Source: Paenibacillus donghaensis (GTDB lineage Bacteria > Bacillota > Bacilli > Paenibacillales > Paenibacillaceae). From it: a stretch of 64,000 nucleotides of DNA. Below the pieces are notes generated by a model. The model was not told where the DNA came from. It searched no databases and saw only the letters and a program-made list of their open reading frames with translations. Made by a program: the position numbers and the translations under genes. The stretch spans positions 4,154,001 to 4,218,000 of the forward strand of contig NZ_CP021780.1 in the NCBI RefSeq assembly GCF_002192415.1, written 5' to 3'. Positions 42,061 to 50,358 of the stretch are shown piece by piece (position 1 is the first letter of the stretch; the number at the start of each line of letters is the position of its first letter).

Positions 42061-42807
42061 ATGAAGGAAATAGTTTATTACAGTCAAAAAAATCCAAAAT
42101 GGAAAAATACGATGTACTCCAGTCGCGGTGACACAACACAAACTATAGGAGCTTCTGCTTGTGGCCCCACAAGCGCTGCAATGGTTATTAGTACATTGAC
42201 CAACAATGTTCTTCTTCCTACTATGGCAGCAAAATACGCTATTGAAAATGGGTTTCGTACAAGTAATGAGGGAACATCCTGGGGATTCTTCTCTAGCATC
42301 GCTGAAAAGCACGGATTGACCTGTTCCCAAACATCTGGGCTTAATGAGGTCAAAACTGCTCTTTCTAAAGGAAAATTGGTTATCGCCTCCATGAAAAAAG
42401 GTCACTTTACAGGTGGTGGACACTATATCCTTCTTGTTGGCATCAACGGTGCCTGGATTGATGTTTATGATCCCAACCATAGTAATAGAAGATATGGTTC
42501 AGATGGCCTTGTTGACCAAGGAGTCAAAGATGATGGAAAAGTTAAATCTAAAGAATCAGTATTTAGTGCTGAGTGTAAACAGTATTGGATCTTCGATACT
42601 GTTAAAAAAGATGATACGAAAACAACACAATCAACAATAAAGGATGATGAAGAAGTGCAAACAGTAAAGATGATTCTGACCAAGGACAATAGTGTAGTTG
42701 AAGGATTCATGAAGGATAATGCTAACTATATTCCTGTAAGTGTCCTAAAGGAATTGGGTCATAGGGTTACTTGGGATAATGAGAATAAGAAATTGTATAT
42801 TAGCTAA
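42061..42807 (+). CDS. Endolysin: C39-like peptidase with wall-binding stalk
   Basis: 248 residues, ATG 42061 after AAAGGAGATAG. Residues 1-185 form a papain-like peptidase_C39_2 domain: Cys in GASACGPTSAAMVIS (about residue 37), His in TGGGHYILLVG (about 121), Asp/Asn in WIDVYDPNH. The C-terminal ~45 residues (MILTKDNSVVEGFMKDNANY, IPVSVLKELGH, WDNENKKLYIS) form a copper amine oxidase-like small domain often used by Firmicutes enzymes at the wall. It probably cuts peptide bonds in the cell wall. It lies between two holin genes. Confidence 0.85.
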   Translation: MKEIVYYSQKNPKWKNTMYSSRGDTTQTIGASACGPTSAAMVISTLTNNVLLPTMAAKYAIENGFRTSNEGTSWGFFSSIAEKHGLTCSQTSGLNEVKTALSKGKLVIASMKKGHFTGGGHYILLVGINGAWIDVYDPNHSNRRYGSDGLVDQGVKDDGKVKSKESVFSAECKQYWIFDTVKKDDTKTTQSTIKDDEEVQTVKMILTKDNSVVEGFMKDNANYIPVSVLKELGHRVTWDNENKKLYIS

Positions 42808-42853
42808 ATTTTATTAAAGTAAAAATACGTATAAATAAAAGGGGATTAAAAAT

Positions 42854-43270
42854 ATGAATGATATCTATATTATTGGTGGTGCAGTCCTGCTCGTTATGAC
42901 AGGATTCTTTGTCATTCCTTGGCTTCAGAAAAAAGGTGTTCTTACAAGTAAAAATATTGAGACTATCCTTAGTCTATCTAATATTGAACGTCTGGTTATC
43001 GATATCCTTCCTATTGCCGATCAATATAAAAATAAAGCAAACTTTGTCCTAGACGTTGCCGATGAAGTTGTTGATTATGTTAATACATACGTCAATGGCA
43101 CACTTTCAAAGGATGATAAAATTGCACTTTCATCAAAAATAGTAGTTAGTATTTGCGAGAAATATGGAGTAAAACCGAGTAATCAAGAGATGAATTTGAT
43201 TGAAATAATAATCGAACAAGGAATTAGGATTGCGGATAAAGTAGTAGCCTCTACCCCACTCATTAAGTAA
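42854..43270 (+). CDS. Second holin, LLH family
   Basis: 138 residues, ATG 42854 after AAAGGGGAT. A single N-terminal membrane span (IYIIGGAVLLVMTGFFVIPW) is followed by an amphipathic helical domain (FVLDVADEVVDYVNTYVNGT, MNLIEIIIEQGIRIADKV), which is the plan of the LLH holins (Lactobacillus-type). It may be a holin partner or antiholin to the gene at 41508. A strong terminator follows. Confidence 0.82.
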   Translation: MNDIYIIGGAVLLVMTGFFVIPWLQKKGVLTSKNIETILSLSNIERLVIDILPIADQYKNKANFVLDVADEVVDYVNTYVNGTLSKDDKIALSSKIVVSICEKYGVKPSNQEMNLIEIIIEQGIRIADKVVASTPLIK

Positions 43271-43285
43271 AATAATTAGATATAC

Positions 43286-43330
43286 AAAATGCCCCCATTT
43301 GGAGATTAATCCATTTGGGGGCATTTTTTT
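43286..43330. terminator. Bidirectional terminator between lysis genes and integrase
   Basis: AAATGCCCCC and GGGGGCATTT with inner TGGA/TCCA, flanked by A and T runs, serve the convergent holin and integrase genes. Confidence 0.85.
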
Positions 43331-43397
43331 CATTTGATTCAATGTTTTAAAATTATATTTACACAACACACAGTAACAGTGTTCATTCAGATTATTC

Positions 43398-44882
43398 TCA
43401 CTTTGGAGCAATCATTAAAGTAATCTTATCGGACTCCCTTTGATAATAAACACGTTCAATGATGAGCTTCAATAGACGATTTGATTCCTTAATGTCCGCA
43501 GAATCCTTTATTTTATCTAGAACTGTAAACCTACTTTCCATTTGAACATTTAGTGATTCGATATCAGTTGCATTCAATTGTATTTTAACTTCTGAAATGG
43601 ACTTGTTGATATTTTCAACTTCATCTGTAATCGCTTTTTTATTCTCTAGGAACTCAGTTTTCTCAAATAATCCGTCTAAGAAACCATCTGACAGTTTCTT
43701 TAGTCGAGCAGTATATTTACTTTTATTCGATTCCAGATCGGCTAATTTTTCCTCCAAATCATTTGTATCGGAACCAATATTACCATTAAGAACCCTGACC
43801 CACTCTTCCCTCCAATATTGCTCAATGAACGCTAGTTGCTGATAAAACTTCTCTTTAAGAGTACTCTCCATTACACCCCTATTACCGCACTCGCATTTCT
43901 TAACAACGAGTACATCTTTCCGCTTAACACTTGTTGTGTAACCTATTTTTCTATTGCATACATTGCAGAACACAAGGTCTTTAAGTATTGTTCTGACCAA
44001 TCCCCTGGAGCGTGTTCGAGTCTCCATATCTCCACTCAATCGACCCTTAATTGCAAGTTGCACTCTAATAAATCGTTCAACAGAAACTAGTGCAGGAAAG
44101 GCATTATGTGTTTCTATAATTTCCGAAACTTCCTTCGTATACTTATCTGTTAGACGTACAACCAATATTCCAAGATACTGTTTGTTGTTCAATATGTGCT
44201 GTATCGTTCTTATGTACCACTTATTTCCATATGATGACATAATGCCTCTGCCATCTAGTTCCGCTTTGATATCTCGAAGTGAATATCCCTCTTCTGCCAG
44301 TTGAAACATTAGTTGTAAATACTTCGCTCTGTCATTCGGAACAAGAGTCCTGTGTTTCCTTTTAATAAAATCGTCCCATACGGCGTCATATCCGTAGGGT
44401 GGTTGTGCGGAAACGTAATGTCCCGCCTTAGCTTTGTTAATGTAGCCATCCCTCATACGGTTATCAGTCGTTTTTAGTTCATATACGCCGAGAGATGAAA
44501 CCATATCATACATTAACCTGTGTTCCTTATTTCGTAGATCATAAGTCTGGGTTGGAGTTATAATTAAACAGTTTGCTTTTTCGAGCACATCAGCTATCAT
44601 TTGAGATAAGTGACCCGATCTTGCCAAACGTTGAAGTTCAACTACAACAACTGCGTGATATAGTCCGGCTTCAATGTCTCGCATCATACGCAATAGTTCT
44701 GTTCTCTCTTCAAATTTGGTTCCGCCAGAGAGAATTTCTTCATAAGTCGAAGACTCGGTATATCGAACGCCAATACGACGACATAAATCGGTTGTAATGG
44801 TGCGGTGATTCGATAGTGTAGAATCCGTATCTCCATCTGATCTGGATTTTCTGTTAAATATACATACTAGTTCATTCGCCAT
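43398..44882 (-). CDS. Large serine recombinase (phage integrase)
   Basis: 494 residues, ATG at 44882. Resolvase domain: FNRKSRSDGDT puts the nucleophile at Ser13, followed by VVVVELQRLARSG (helix with catalytic Arg residues) and YELKTTDNRMRDGYINKAKAG. A recombinase domain spans ~150-290 (PPYGYDAVWDDFIKRKHRTL, RTIQHILNNKQYLGILV). Zinc ribbon: FCNVCNRKIG ... KKCECGNRG. A coiled coil at ~365-430 and the end (LLKLIIERVYYQRES) complete the large-serine-integrase plan. Length is typical. It would catalyse attP x attB integration; a separate directionality factor would be needed for excision and is not seen here. The gene lies 26 bases downstream of the truncated host gene on the same strand. Confidence 0.95.
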   Translation of the reverse strand: MANELVCIFNRKSRSDGDTDSTLSNHRTITTDLCRRIGVRYTESSTYEEILSGGTKFEERTELLRMMRDIEAGLYHAVVVVELQRLARSGHLSQMIADVLEKANCLIITPTQTYDLRNKEHRLMYDMVSSLGVYELKTTDNRMRDGYINKAKAGHYVSAQPPYGYDAVWDDFIKRKHRTLVPNDRAKYLQLMFQLAEEGYSLRDIKAELDGRGIMSSYGNKWYIRTIQHILNNKQYLGILVVRLTDKYTKEVSEIIETHNAFPALVSVERFIRVQLAIKGRLSGDMETRTRSRGLVRTILKDLVFCNVCNRKIGYTTSVKRKDVLVVKKCECGNRGVMESTLKEKFYQQLAFIEQYWREEWVRVLNGNIGSDTNDLEEKLADLESNKSKYTARLKKLSDGFLDGLFEKTEFLENKKAITDEVENINKSISEVKIQLNATDIESLNVQMESRFTVLDKIKDSADIKESNRLLKLIIERVYYQRESDKITLMIAPK

Positions 44883-44899
44883 TAATATTCACGCTCCAC

Positions 44900-44960
44900 A
44901 AATTCATTCTACCATGAACTTATGTAATTGTATACGCTCCAGGATGTTTCCTGCAGCTCC
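44900..44960. other. Prophage-chromosome junction (attachment site region)
   Basis: On the minus strand the host gene reads normally up to the codons for ELQETSWS (about 44,935-44,960) and then VYNYISSW stop, which does not match the usual PhnB-family ending (ELQ-T-W plus about 15 more residues). DNA composition changes at the same place. The integrase start is 50 bases away, as expected for a serine integrase att site. The other end lies outside the window, so the core sequence cannot be fixed. Confidence 0.75.
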
Positions 44961-45286
44961 ATTTCCACCTTACCGCCCTCTTGCAGCTGATGAAACGCGG
45001 TCTTAAGCTCTTCTGCGTTGTCCGTCACAACCGACAAGCTGATGTTGCTGCCAACTGTAAAGGGCATACCCGGAAACACGTCCGAGAACATAACAGTACT
45101 GCCAAGAATTTCAAGACGGGTATGCATAACCATAGTCTTGGCTTCCTTCGGAAGCGGGTACTGCGGATTGTCTGGCATATCACCAAAGGACATTATTTTC
45201 GGCTTCTCCGTTTTAAATACCTTGGCATAATACTCCACCGCTTCCCGGCAATTCCCGGCAAAATTCAGATACGCATGAATGGGCAT
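44909..45286 (-). CDS. PhnB-like VOC family protein, truncated by prophage
   Basis: 125 residues from ATG 45286, nine bases after AGGAG (GTG 45295 is closer to it). The sequence AYLNFAGNCREAVEYYAKVF, IMSFGDMP and HTRLEILGSTVMFSDVFPGM, followed by MELQETSWS, is the PhnB/YjdN type of glyoxalase-fold protein, usually about 140 residues. The last eight residues come from phage DNA, replacing the final strand (normally '.W..YG...D.FG..W'). Activity may be lost while the phage is integrated. Function of this family is not settled. Confidence 0.85.
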   Translation of the reverse strand: MPIHAYLNFAGNCREAVEYYAKVFKTEKPKIMSFGDMPDNPQYPLPKEAKTMVMHTRLEILGSTVMFSDVFPGMPFTVGSNISLSVVTDNAEELKTAFHQLQEGGKVEMELQETSWSVYNYISSW

Positions 45287-45369
45287 TCTAATCACTCCTT
45301 TATAAAGTTAAGGATATCCTGAAACGTTACGTCTATACTATACAAAAAGCAAATCCCTGACAAGCTGGC

Positions 45370-45861
45370 CTACCGCTTGGCGGATTGCGGGTTCTGGCCG
45401 GTAATCAAGCGTCCTTCCTCCTGCTTTGCCATCTTCTCTTCAATATTGGCGAAGCCGGTCAGCTTCTTGCCGGATATCCATGGAGTACCGTCGGAGTGCT
45501 TGATGTTCAGCAGAGCGCCTACGCCATGGCATACTGCCGATACGATACCGCCTTTATCATATATTGCTCGGCTAATCTGCAGCAGGCTGGCATTATCCGG
45601 GAAATCAAACATCGTGCCATGGCCTCCGGTGAAATAGATGGCATCATAACTTTCCGCGTCTACCTGCTCCGGTGTCATGGTGTTCTTCAGCGTGCCCATA
45701 AATTCGGCGCTCTCGAAATAAGCTTTGGTGCTTTTGTCAAGGACGGCACCGAGGCTTTTGGGGTCCAGCGGGACATCTCCGCCTTTAGGGCTTACCAGAT
45801 CAATTACAACGTCATGCTTGTCAAATACTTCTATGAAGTGAGTAGCCTCACTTAACCACAA
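45370..45861 (-). pseudogene. DJ-1/PfpI-like protein lacking its start
   Basis: The frame contains the class I glutamine amidotransferase-like fold with the nucleophile elbow GIVSAVCHGVGALLN and YDAIYFTGGHGTMFDF. The sequence extends upstream of TTG 45861 as LARFGVILPSKDEATG before a stop, so the first few family residues are present but no in-frame ATG, GTG or TTG precedes them. TTG 45861 would drop the first beta strand. Loss of the start codon is the simplest explanation; use of TTG 45861 (AAGGATGAGG stands upstream) is possible. Relatives act as chaperones, glyoxalases or peptidases. Confidence 0.55.
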
Positions 45862-45944
45862 TCCAGTGGCCTCATCCTTGGAAGGAAGTATAACACCAAA
45901 ACGGGCAAGTTAAACAAGAGAAAGCGGAAATTAACTTACTAAAG

Positions 45945-45973
45945 TTGAGATACATTAGTTTTTATAGTATGAT
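45945..45973 (+). promoter_or_regulatory. Promoter for LLM oxidoreductase gene
   Basis: TTGAGA (45945-45950), 17-base spacer, TATGAT (45968-45973), 26 bases before the start codon. ACTTACTAAAGT just upstream is a possible operator half. Confidence 0.7.
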
Positions 45974-45999
45974 AAAGGTACTTGAAGGAGGCGTTTATA

Positions 46000-47067
46000 A
46001 TGGCCGAAACACCCGGCACAATGGAAATAGGAATCAGCACTTTTCTGGAAACAACACCCGACCCGCACACCGGGCAAATCATGAGCCATGCCCTGCGGCT
46101 GCGGCAGGCAGTCGAAGAGATTGTGCTTGCAGATCAGGTTGGCCTCGATGTCTATGGGATCGGTGAGCACCACCGGGCCGATTACGCCGGCACGGCACCT
46201 GCGGTTGTATTGGCAGCCGCGGCTACCCAGACCCAGCGGATCAGGCTTACCAGCGCCGTCACCGTATTGTCCTCGGATGATCCGGTGCGCGTATACCAGG
46301 CCTTCTCTACACTGGACGGCCTGTCTAACGGCCGGGCCGAGATTATGGCTGGTCGCGGTTCCTTCACCGAATCCTTCCCGCTGTTCGGATACAGCCTGGA
46401 GGATTACAACGAGCTGTTTGAGGAGAATCTGGAGCTTCTACTCGCGATCCGCGATACCGAGAAGGTCAGCTGGCGGGGCGGCCACCGTGCGGCGATTGTG
46501 AACCGGGGGGTCTACCCCCGTTCGGTACAGACACCGCTGCCGGTCTGGATCGCCAGCGGAGGCAACGCGGAATCGGCGATCCGCGCCGGCATGCTGGGCC
46601 TTCCGATCGCATTTGCGATCATCGGAGGCATGCCTGAGCAGTTCGCACCGCTGGTAGACCTCTACAAGCAGGCGGCCGTGCGGGCTGGCCATGATCCGGC
46701 CAAGCTGCAGATTGCCACCCATTCGCACGGGTTCGTCGGGGATACCACCGATGAAGCCGCCGAGAAGTTCTTCGCGCCGACACAGGCGCAGATGAACGTA
46801 ATCGGCCGCGAACGCGGCTGGGGCCAGCCATATAGCCGCGCGACCTACGATGCCGCGCGCAGCCTGCGCGGCGCGCTGTATGTCGGCGACCCCGAATATG
46901 TCGCCGAGAAGATCATTCTGCTGCGCCGTAACCTGGGCGTCTCGCGTTTCTTCCTGCACGTCAATGTCGGCACAATGCCGCATCTGGAGGTCATGCGGGC
47001 GATTGAGCTGCTGGGCACGCGGGTAGCGCCCATTGTGCGTAAAGAGCTTGCCCGTCTCGAAGGCTGA
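46000..47067 (+). CDS. LLM class flavin-dependent oxidoreductase
   Basis: 355 residues from ATG 46000 with GAAGGAGGCG. The TIM-barrel marks of bacterial luciferase-like monooxygenases are present: EIGISTFLETTPD, VGLDVYGIGEHHRADYAGTA, TSAVTVLSSDDPVRVYQAFS, LDGLSNGRAEIMAGRGSF, PLPVWIASGGN and GALYVGDPEYVAEKIIL. The enzyme uses FMN and a reductant to oxidise a small molecule; the substrate cannot be read. Strong GC-rich codon use contrasts with the phage side. Confidence 0.9.
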   Translation: MAETPGTMEIGISTFLETTPDPHTGQIMSHALRLRQAVEEIVLADQVGLDVYGIGEHHRADYAGTAPAVVLAAAATQTQRIRLTSAVTVLSSDDPVRVYQAFSTLDGLSNGRAEIMAGRGSFTESFPLFGYSLEDYNELFEENLELLLAIRDTEKVSWRGGHRAAIVNRGVYPRSVQTPLPVWIASGGNAESAIRAGMLGLPIAFAIIGGMPEQFAPLVDLYKQAAVRAGHDPAKLQIATHSHGFVGDTTDEAAEKFFAPTQAQMNVIGRERGWGQPYSRATYDAARSLRGALYVGDPEYVAEKIILLRRNLGVSRFFLHVNVGTMPHLEVMRAIELLGTRVAPIVRKELARLEG

Positions 47068-47714
47068 CGGACCTGCTGCAATACAAGGTCAGCCGAACCG
47101 ACCTACGTTTGCACGCTATAGAACATGGTCTATGAATGCTAAGTTGGATTCCGGCGCAATCTCGGCTAACTTCCGTATGATTTCAACCCGTATGATTAAT
47201 GGGAATTTCGTTACTGCTTAGGGCTCCATATGATGAGAATATCGAAGTTTAACTTCGTAGTGGCTTCCTAAGTCCGGGCCATGGAATTAGTTGAAAAAGT
47301 GGTTACTACTTAGGTCCCCTAGCCCTCTTCGCTCGTAACCCTCGCTTCGATTTCAGACGGTTGCGGACTCAGGAGCCTCTATTTGCTGTACATAGGCCGT
47401 TTTGCAGGATTAACGGACCCAGGAGCCTCTATATCACAGAAAACCCTCGCTTTTGAGCCTGTTTTGACGACTTAGGGGCTATACGGTCCGTAAGACGTCA
47501 AAATATCGCTGATAGGAGGAAATAGGGGCTATACGGTCCGCTAGAATGCAGGTTACCTAGTTCAAGGGCTTGGAGTGTCGCAGGGTCCTAAGTAGTAACC
47601 ACTTTCGCATCTATTTGCGTTAACGATCCGGAGTAACCTTCTAAATCCTCCGCTGAGACCTATGTAGTAACGGAATTTCTCAGTGGTAATAACTCCCTAT
47701 CGCTCCATGTGCGC
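47068..47714. repeat. Repeat-rich intergenic spacer
   Basis: No gene is seen in this 647-base stretch. It contains paired short repeats: (GGACTC or GGACCC)AGGAGCCTCTAT twice (about 47,366 and 47,416), TAGGGGCTATACGGTCCG twice (about 47,474 and 47,524), GGTCCTAAGTAGTAACCACTTT near 47,585 and its inverse near 47,296, and CTATGTAGTAACGGAATTTC at about 47,663. Copies are not evenly spaced. One relative (TCCTAAGTAGTAAC) occurs at 51,687. This looks like a family of dispersed intergenic repeats. Confidence 0.65.
47296..47605. repeat. 19 bp inverted repeat enclosing 270 bp
   Basis: AAAGTGGTTACTACTTAGG (47296-47314) and CCTAAGTAGTAACCACTTT (47587-47605) are exact inverse copies. The DNA between holds the other two direct-repeat pairs. 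No transposase frame is present; a small non-coding mobile element is one possibility. Confidence 0.65.
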
Positions 47715-47750
47715 AAAGGGCTGTCCCGATTTCCGGGGCAGCCCTTTATT
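47715..47750. terminator. Terminator hairpin
   Basis: AAAGGGCTGTCCC and GGGGCAGCCCTTT with a short loop and flanking A/T. It is placed 129 bases after the TetR stop on the minus strand and could serve transcripts from either side. Confidence 0.65.
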
Positions 47751-47878
47751 GAATTTGAAGAATGTATAGGGTACTCTCCATAAATCACCTTTCTATTTAT
47801 CGCAGAAACGGATACTGCCCCTCATTCAGAGGACAGCGGAGCCATTTTTTCTAATATCCACGATTACCCAAGCAGCAG

Positions 47879-48478
47879 CTACTCTTCCACTTTGCATAGG
47901 CTATATAAATGCTGCTCGATAATAGACTCGTTGCGGCCAGCATCCAGTCTTCCGGGGTGCATCAGCTGGTGGATCGCCAGCCCGTCGACCAGCGCATTCA
48001 GCTTCTCAACCTCCAGTTCCACGTCCAGACCGGGTTTCGCCAGCTGCTGTTGCAGAAGGGTGTCGATCACAAACTGTGAAGCCTGCTGCAACCCCGCCTG
48101 CATTTCCTCGCTTAATCTTTTTAACTCCGGAAAGATCAACGCTTTGGCGTTAAAAGACAACCATACCTCCATTTCCATAATTCTGTCCTCATCCACCGGC
48201 ACGAACTGCATCAACACCAGTTTCAGATTAGGTACCACCGGGCCCTCGGAAGGCAACGCCTCCACTCGTGACTGGACCCGTTGCACAAACAGGTTCATAC
48301 AGAACGCAAACAGCTCTGCCTGCGTGGAGAAATAATGACGCATGGACCCTACAGACAGCCCGGCTTCTTTGCTGATATTGCGGACCGTAGCCTGCTCCAG
48401 GCCGGACCTGCGGATAATTCTTAATGCGGCTTCAGCGACAAGATGTTTCTGTTTAGCATGATCTACGATTTTTGGCAT
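47879..48478 (-). CDS. TetR-family transcriptional regulator
   Basis: 199 residues from ATG 48478 (PKIVDHAKQKHLVAEAALRI); the extension to 48514 runs through the operator. The HTH is residues ~20-55 (LEQATVRNISKEAGLSVGSM, RHYFSTQAELFAFCM). The C-terminal ligand-binding part (VWLSFNAKALIFPELKRLSE, VDGLAIHQLMHPGRL) is of the BetI/PksA-like type. It is divergent from a decayed hydrolase gene, and two palindromes lie between them. Confidence 0.9.
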   Translation of the reverse strand: MPKIVDHAKQKHLVAEAALRIIRRSGLEQATVRNISKEAGLSVGSMRHYFSTQAELFAFCMNLFVQRVQSRVEALPSEGPVVPNLKLVLMQFVPVDEDRIMEMEVWLSFNAKALIFPELKRLSEEMQAGLQQASQFVIDTLLQQQLAKPGLDVELEVEKLNALVDGLAIHQLMHPGRLDAGRNESIIEQHLYSLCKVEE

Positions 48479-48506
48479 AGTTCCATTATACCTGCTTTTC
48501 TTTTTA

Positions 48507-48549
48507 TAATACAATGTGCTATAATCACTTTAATTAATACACTGTATTA
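48507..48549. promoter_or_regulatory. Two TetR-type operators
   Basis: TAATACA-C-TGTATTA (48535-48549) is a perfect palindrome around one base. TAATACA-A-TGTGCTA (48507-48521) is a second copy with two changes in the right half. They are 28 bases apart. TATAAT at 48520-48525 between them may be the -10 of the hydrolase promoter, so binding would repress both directions. Confidence 0.65.
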
Positions 48550-48576
48550 AATTAAACCAGAAAGGAAACACTACAC

Positions 48577-49131
48577 ATGAATCAAACCACAAACTTAAAG
48601 AGCAAGAAACGTAAACCTAAATGGGTAACTATTCTGCTCAGCTTCCTGTCCCTGCTTGTCCTGGCTGTCGCCGCAGGCTTCATCTATGAATGGTTCGCCT
48701 CCCGTCAAGTAGAGTCCGATTATCCCGCTCCGGGCACCTTGGTGGAAGCAGGCGGCTATCGTCTGCATATCCATAAGCAGGGCAGCGGCTCGCCGACCAT
48801 TCTGCTGGAAGCAGGCAGCGGAGAAACCAGTTTGTCCTGGCGAGACATCCCAGAGCAACTGGCCGAATCTGCGACCGTAGTCAGCTACGATCGTGCAGGT
48901 TATGCCTGGAGCGAACGCGCGGATACGGAGCGCAGCGGAGCCAACATTGTGCAGGAGCTTCATACCGCGATGGAAGCCGAGTGGGCCGTTTCAACAGAAG
49001 ATGCTATTCGGGGACAACAGTTGGGAGCACTGCCTGTGCGCATTATTGCCCGCGGCATCCCGCAGGACTACGCTTCTTTTCCGAGCGGAGAGTTCAAATT
49101 GAGGCTCATGCTGGCGGCAAGCTTCAGCTGA
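48577..49131 (+). pseudogene. Alpha/beta hydrolase with internal and terminal deletions
   Basis: ATG 48577 after AGAAAGGAAAC. The N-terminus has a membrane anchor (WVTILLSFLSLLVLAVAAGF) and the first hydrolase strands (YRLHIHKQGSGSPTILLEAG, VVSYDRAGYAWSERAD). After IVQELHTAM the protein jumps to EAEWAVSTEDAIRGQQLGAL, skipping about 100 residues that should contain the GHSLGG nucleophile elbow. After GIPQDYASF (near 49,085) the sequence turns into the antisense of a histidine kinase. The protein lacks nucleophile and catalytic His and is not functional as a hydrolase. Confidence 0.8.
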
Positions 49132-49529
49132 ATCGGCAAAGAAACCACCAGCCAGAACTGCTGCTGCTGCTCATAAGATACTGTAATGACCTCCTGGGCA
49201 GCAGAACTGGCCGTCAGGAAATCGGTGAACTCCCCGGCGTTAAGTCGATCTGAAGGAAGCGGATGAAGACCGACCGAATAAACTACCCTGTAGTCGGCAT
49301 CCACCACCTGCATCCCGCCGCCATGCCGGAGAAGTTCTGCGGTTGGAATACTGCGGTAATCGCTCTGTATCAGCTTCTCAGCCGTCAGCCGCTGGTAGAT
49401 GCTGTCCTCCGTATGGAATATACCGCTGGCGGCCAGACCCATTAGCAGTAGCACCGTCACCAGCGTGGTAACGAGGAATATCAACATGTAATTCTTCAGC
49501 AGCCGGTATGAGATACGCTGTGTTCTCAT
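49068..49529 (-). pseudogene. Sensor histidine kinase, N-terminal fragment
   Basis: ATG 49529 overlaps the response regulator stop (ATGA). The fragment has the first membrane span (LLKNYMLIFLVTTLVTVLLL) and an extracytoplasmic sensor part up to QQQFWLVVSLPIQLKL. It ends within 35 residues of where the second span, HAMP and kinase domains should begin. Its last ~10 codons coincide with the hydrolase fragment on the other strand, so a deletion removed the 3' ends of both convergent genes. No kinase domain is left. Confidence 0.82.
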
Positions 49530-50227
49530 CGAGCAATACTTCCGTCGCTGAATTTATAGCCAAGACCACGTACGGTTACCAGATAACGCGGGTTCCGCGG
49601 GTCCGCTTCCAGCTTGCTGCGCAGCCGGCTTATGGTCACCATTATCGTATTGTCGTCATAACAATACTCATCCTCCCACACCTCAGCGTACAGCTTTTTT
49701 CTGGTGAAGACTCTCTCTGGGTTACGCATCAGCCATTCCAGCAGCTTGTACTCCTTGGCCAAGAGGGGGACGGAATGTTCTCCGATGTGGAGGGTGCACG
49801 CCTTGGTATCCAGCAGCAGCTCACCGATCTGAATCCGATCGCGCTGCGCGGCAGGCGGGCAGTCATACACAAGCCTGCGTCTTAGCTGCGCCTCCACTCT
49901 CGCTGCCAGCTCAGCCGGACTGAACGGCTTGGGCAGATAATCATCTGCACCGAGCCCCAGCCCCAGCAGCTTATCCATCTCCTCGCCTCTCGCGGAGACG
50001 ATGATTACCGGCACATGGCTGATCTTGCGGAGCTTGCGCAGCAGATTGAAGCCATCCAGTCGCGGCATCACCACATCCAGCAGGATCAGATCCGGCTGAT
50101 GGTTCAGCACCAGCTCCAGCGCCGCCACCCCATCCTTGGCTTCCAATACAACATGTCCCCGAGGCTCCAGCGTGTCCCGCATCAGCCGCCGGATATCTGC
50201 TTCATCCTCTGCGATCAACAGCTTCAT
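49526..50227 (-). CDS. OmpR-family response regulator
   Basis: 233 residues, ATG 50227. The receiver domain has acidic EDE at 7-9, phospho-acceptor Asp in DLILLDVVMPRLDG (about residue 51), Thr/Ser in IIVSARGEE and Lys in DYLPKPFSP. The winged-helix output domain (residues ~130-230) has LLAKEYKLLEWLMRNPERVF and YDDNTIMVTISRLRSKLE, VRGLGYKF. Its cognate kinase, encoded next with ATGA overlap, is destroyed, so it may be an orphan driven by another kinase or by acetyl phosphate. Confidence 0.93.
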   Translation of the reverse strand: MKLLIAEDEADIRRLMRDTLEPRGHVVLEAKDGVAALELVLNHQPDLILLDVVMPRLDGFNLLRKLRKISHVPVIIVSARGEEMDKLLGLGLGADDYLPKPFSPAELAARVEAQLRRRLVYDCPPAAQRDRIQIGELLLDTKACTLHIGEHSVPLLAKEYKLLEWLMRNPERVFTRKKLYAEVWEDEYCYDDNTIMVTISRLRSKLEADPRNPRYLVTVRGLGYKFSDGSIAR

Positions 50228-50358
50228 TGTTTCCTGTCTCCATTCTATCCAGCCTTGTCCTGCCTTCTGGCCGAATGTCTGTAATTATTTGGCATTGACT
50301 TCTTGGCCGTTCCGGGTTACCTTCTCACATATAGTCTTTGCCCGAAAGGAATACGATC

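Noticed and set aside
44883..44960. tRNA gene as integration target
   Set aside because: No tRNA-like sequence is present; the junction is inside a protein gene, as is usual for serine integrases.
47366..47545. CRISPR-like array
   Set aside because: Each repeat occurs only twice with unequal spacing, and no cas gene is in the window.
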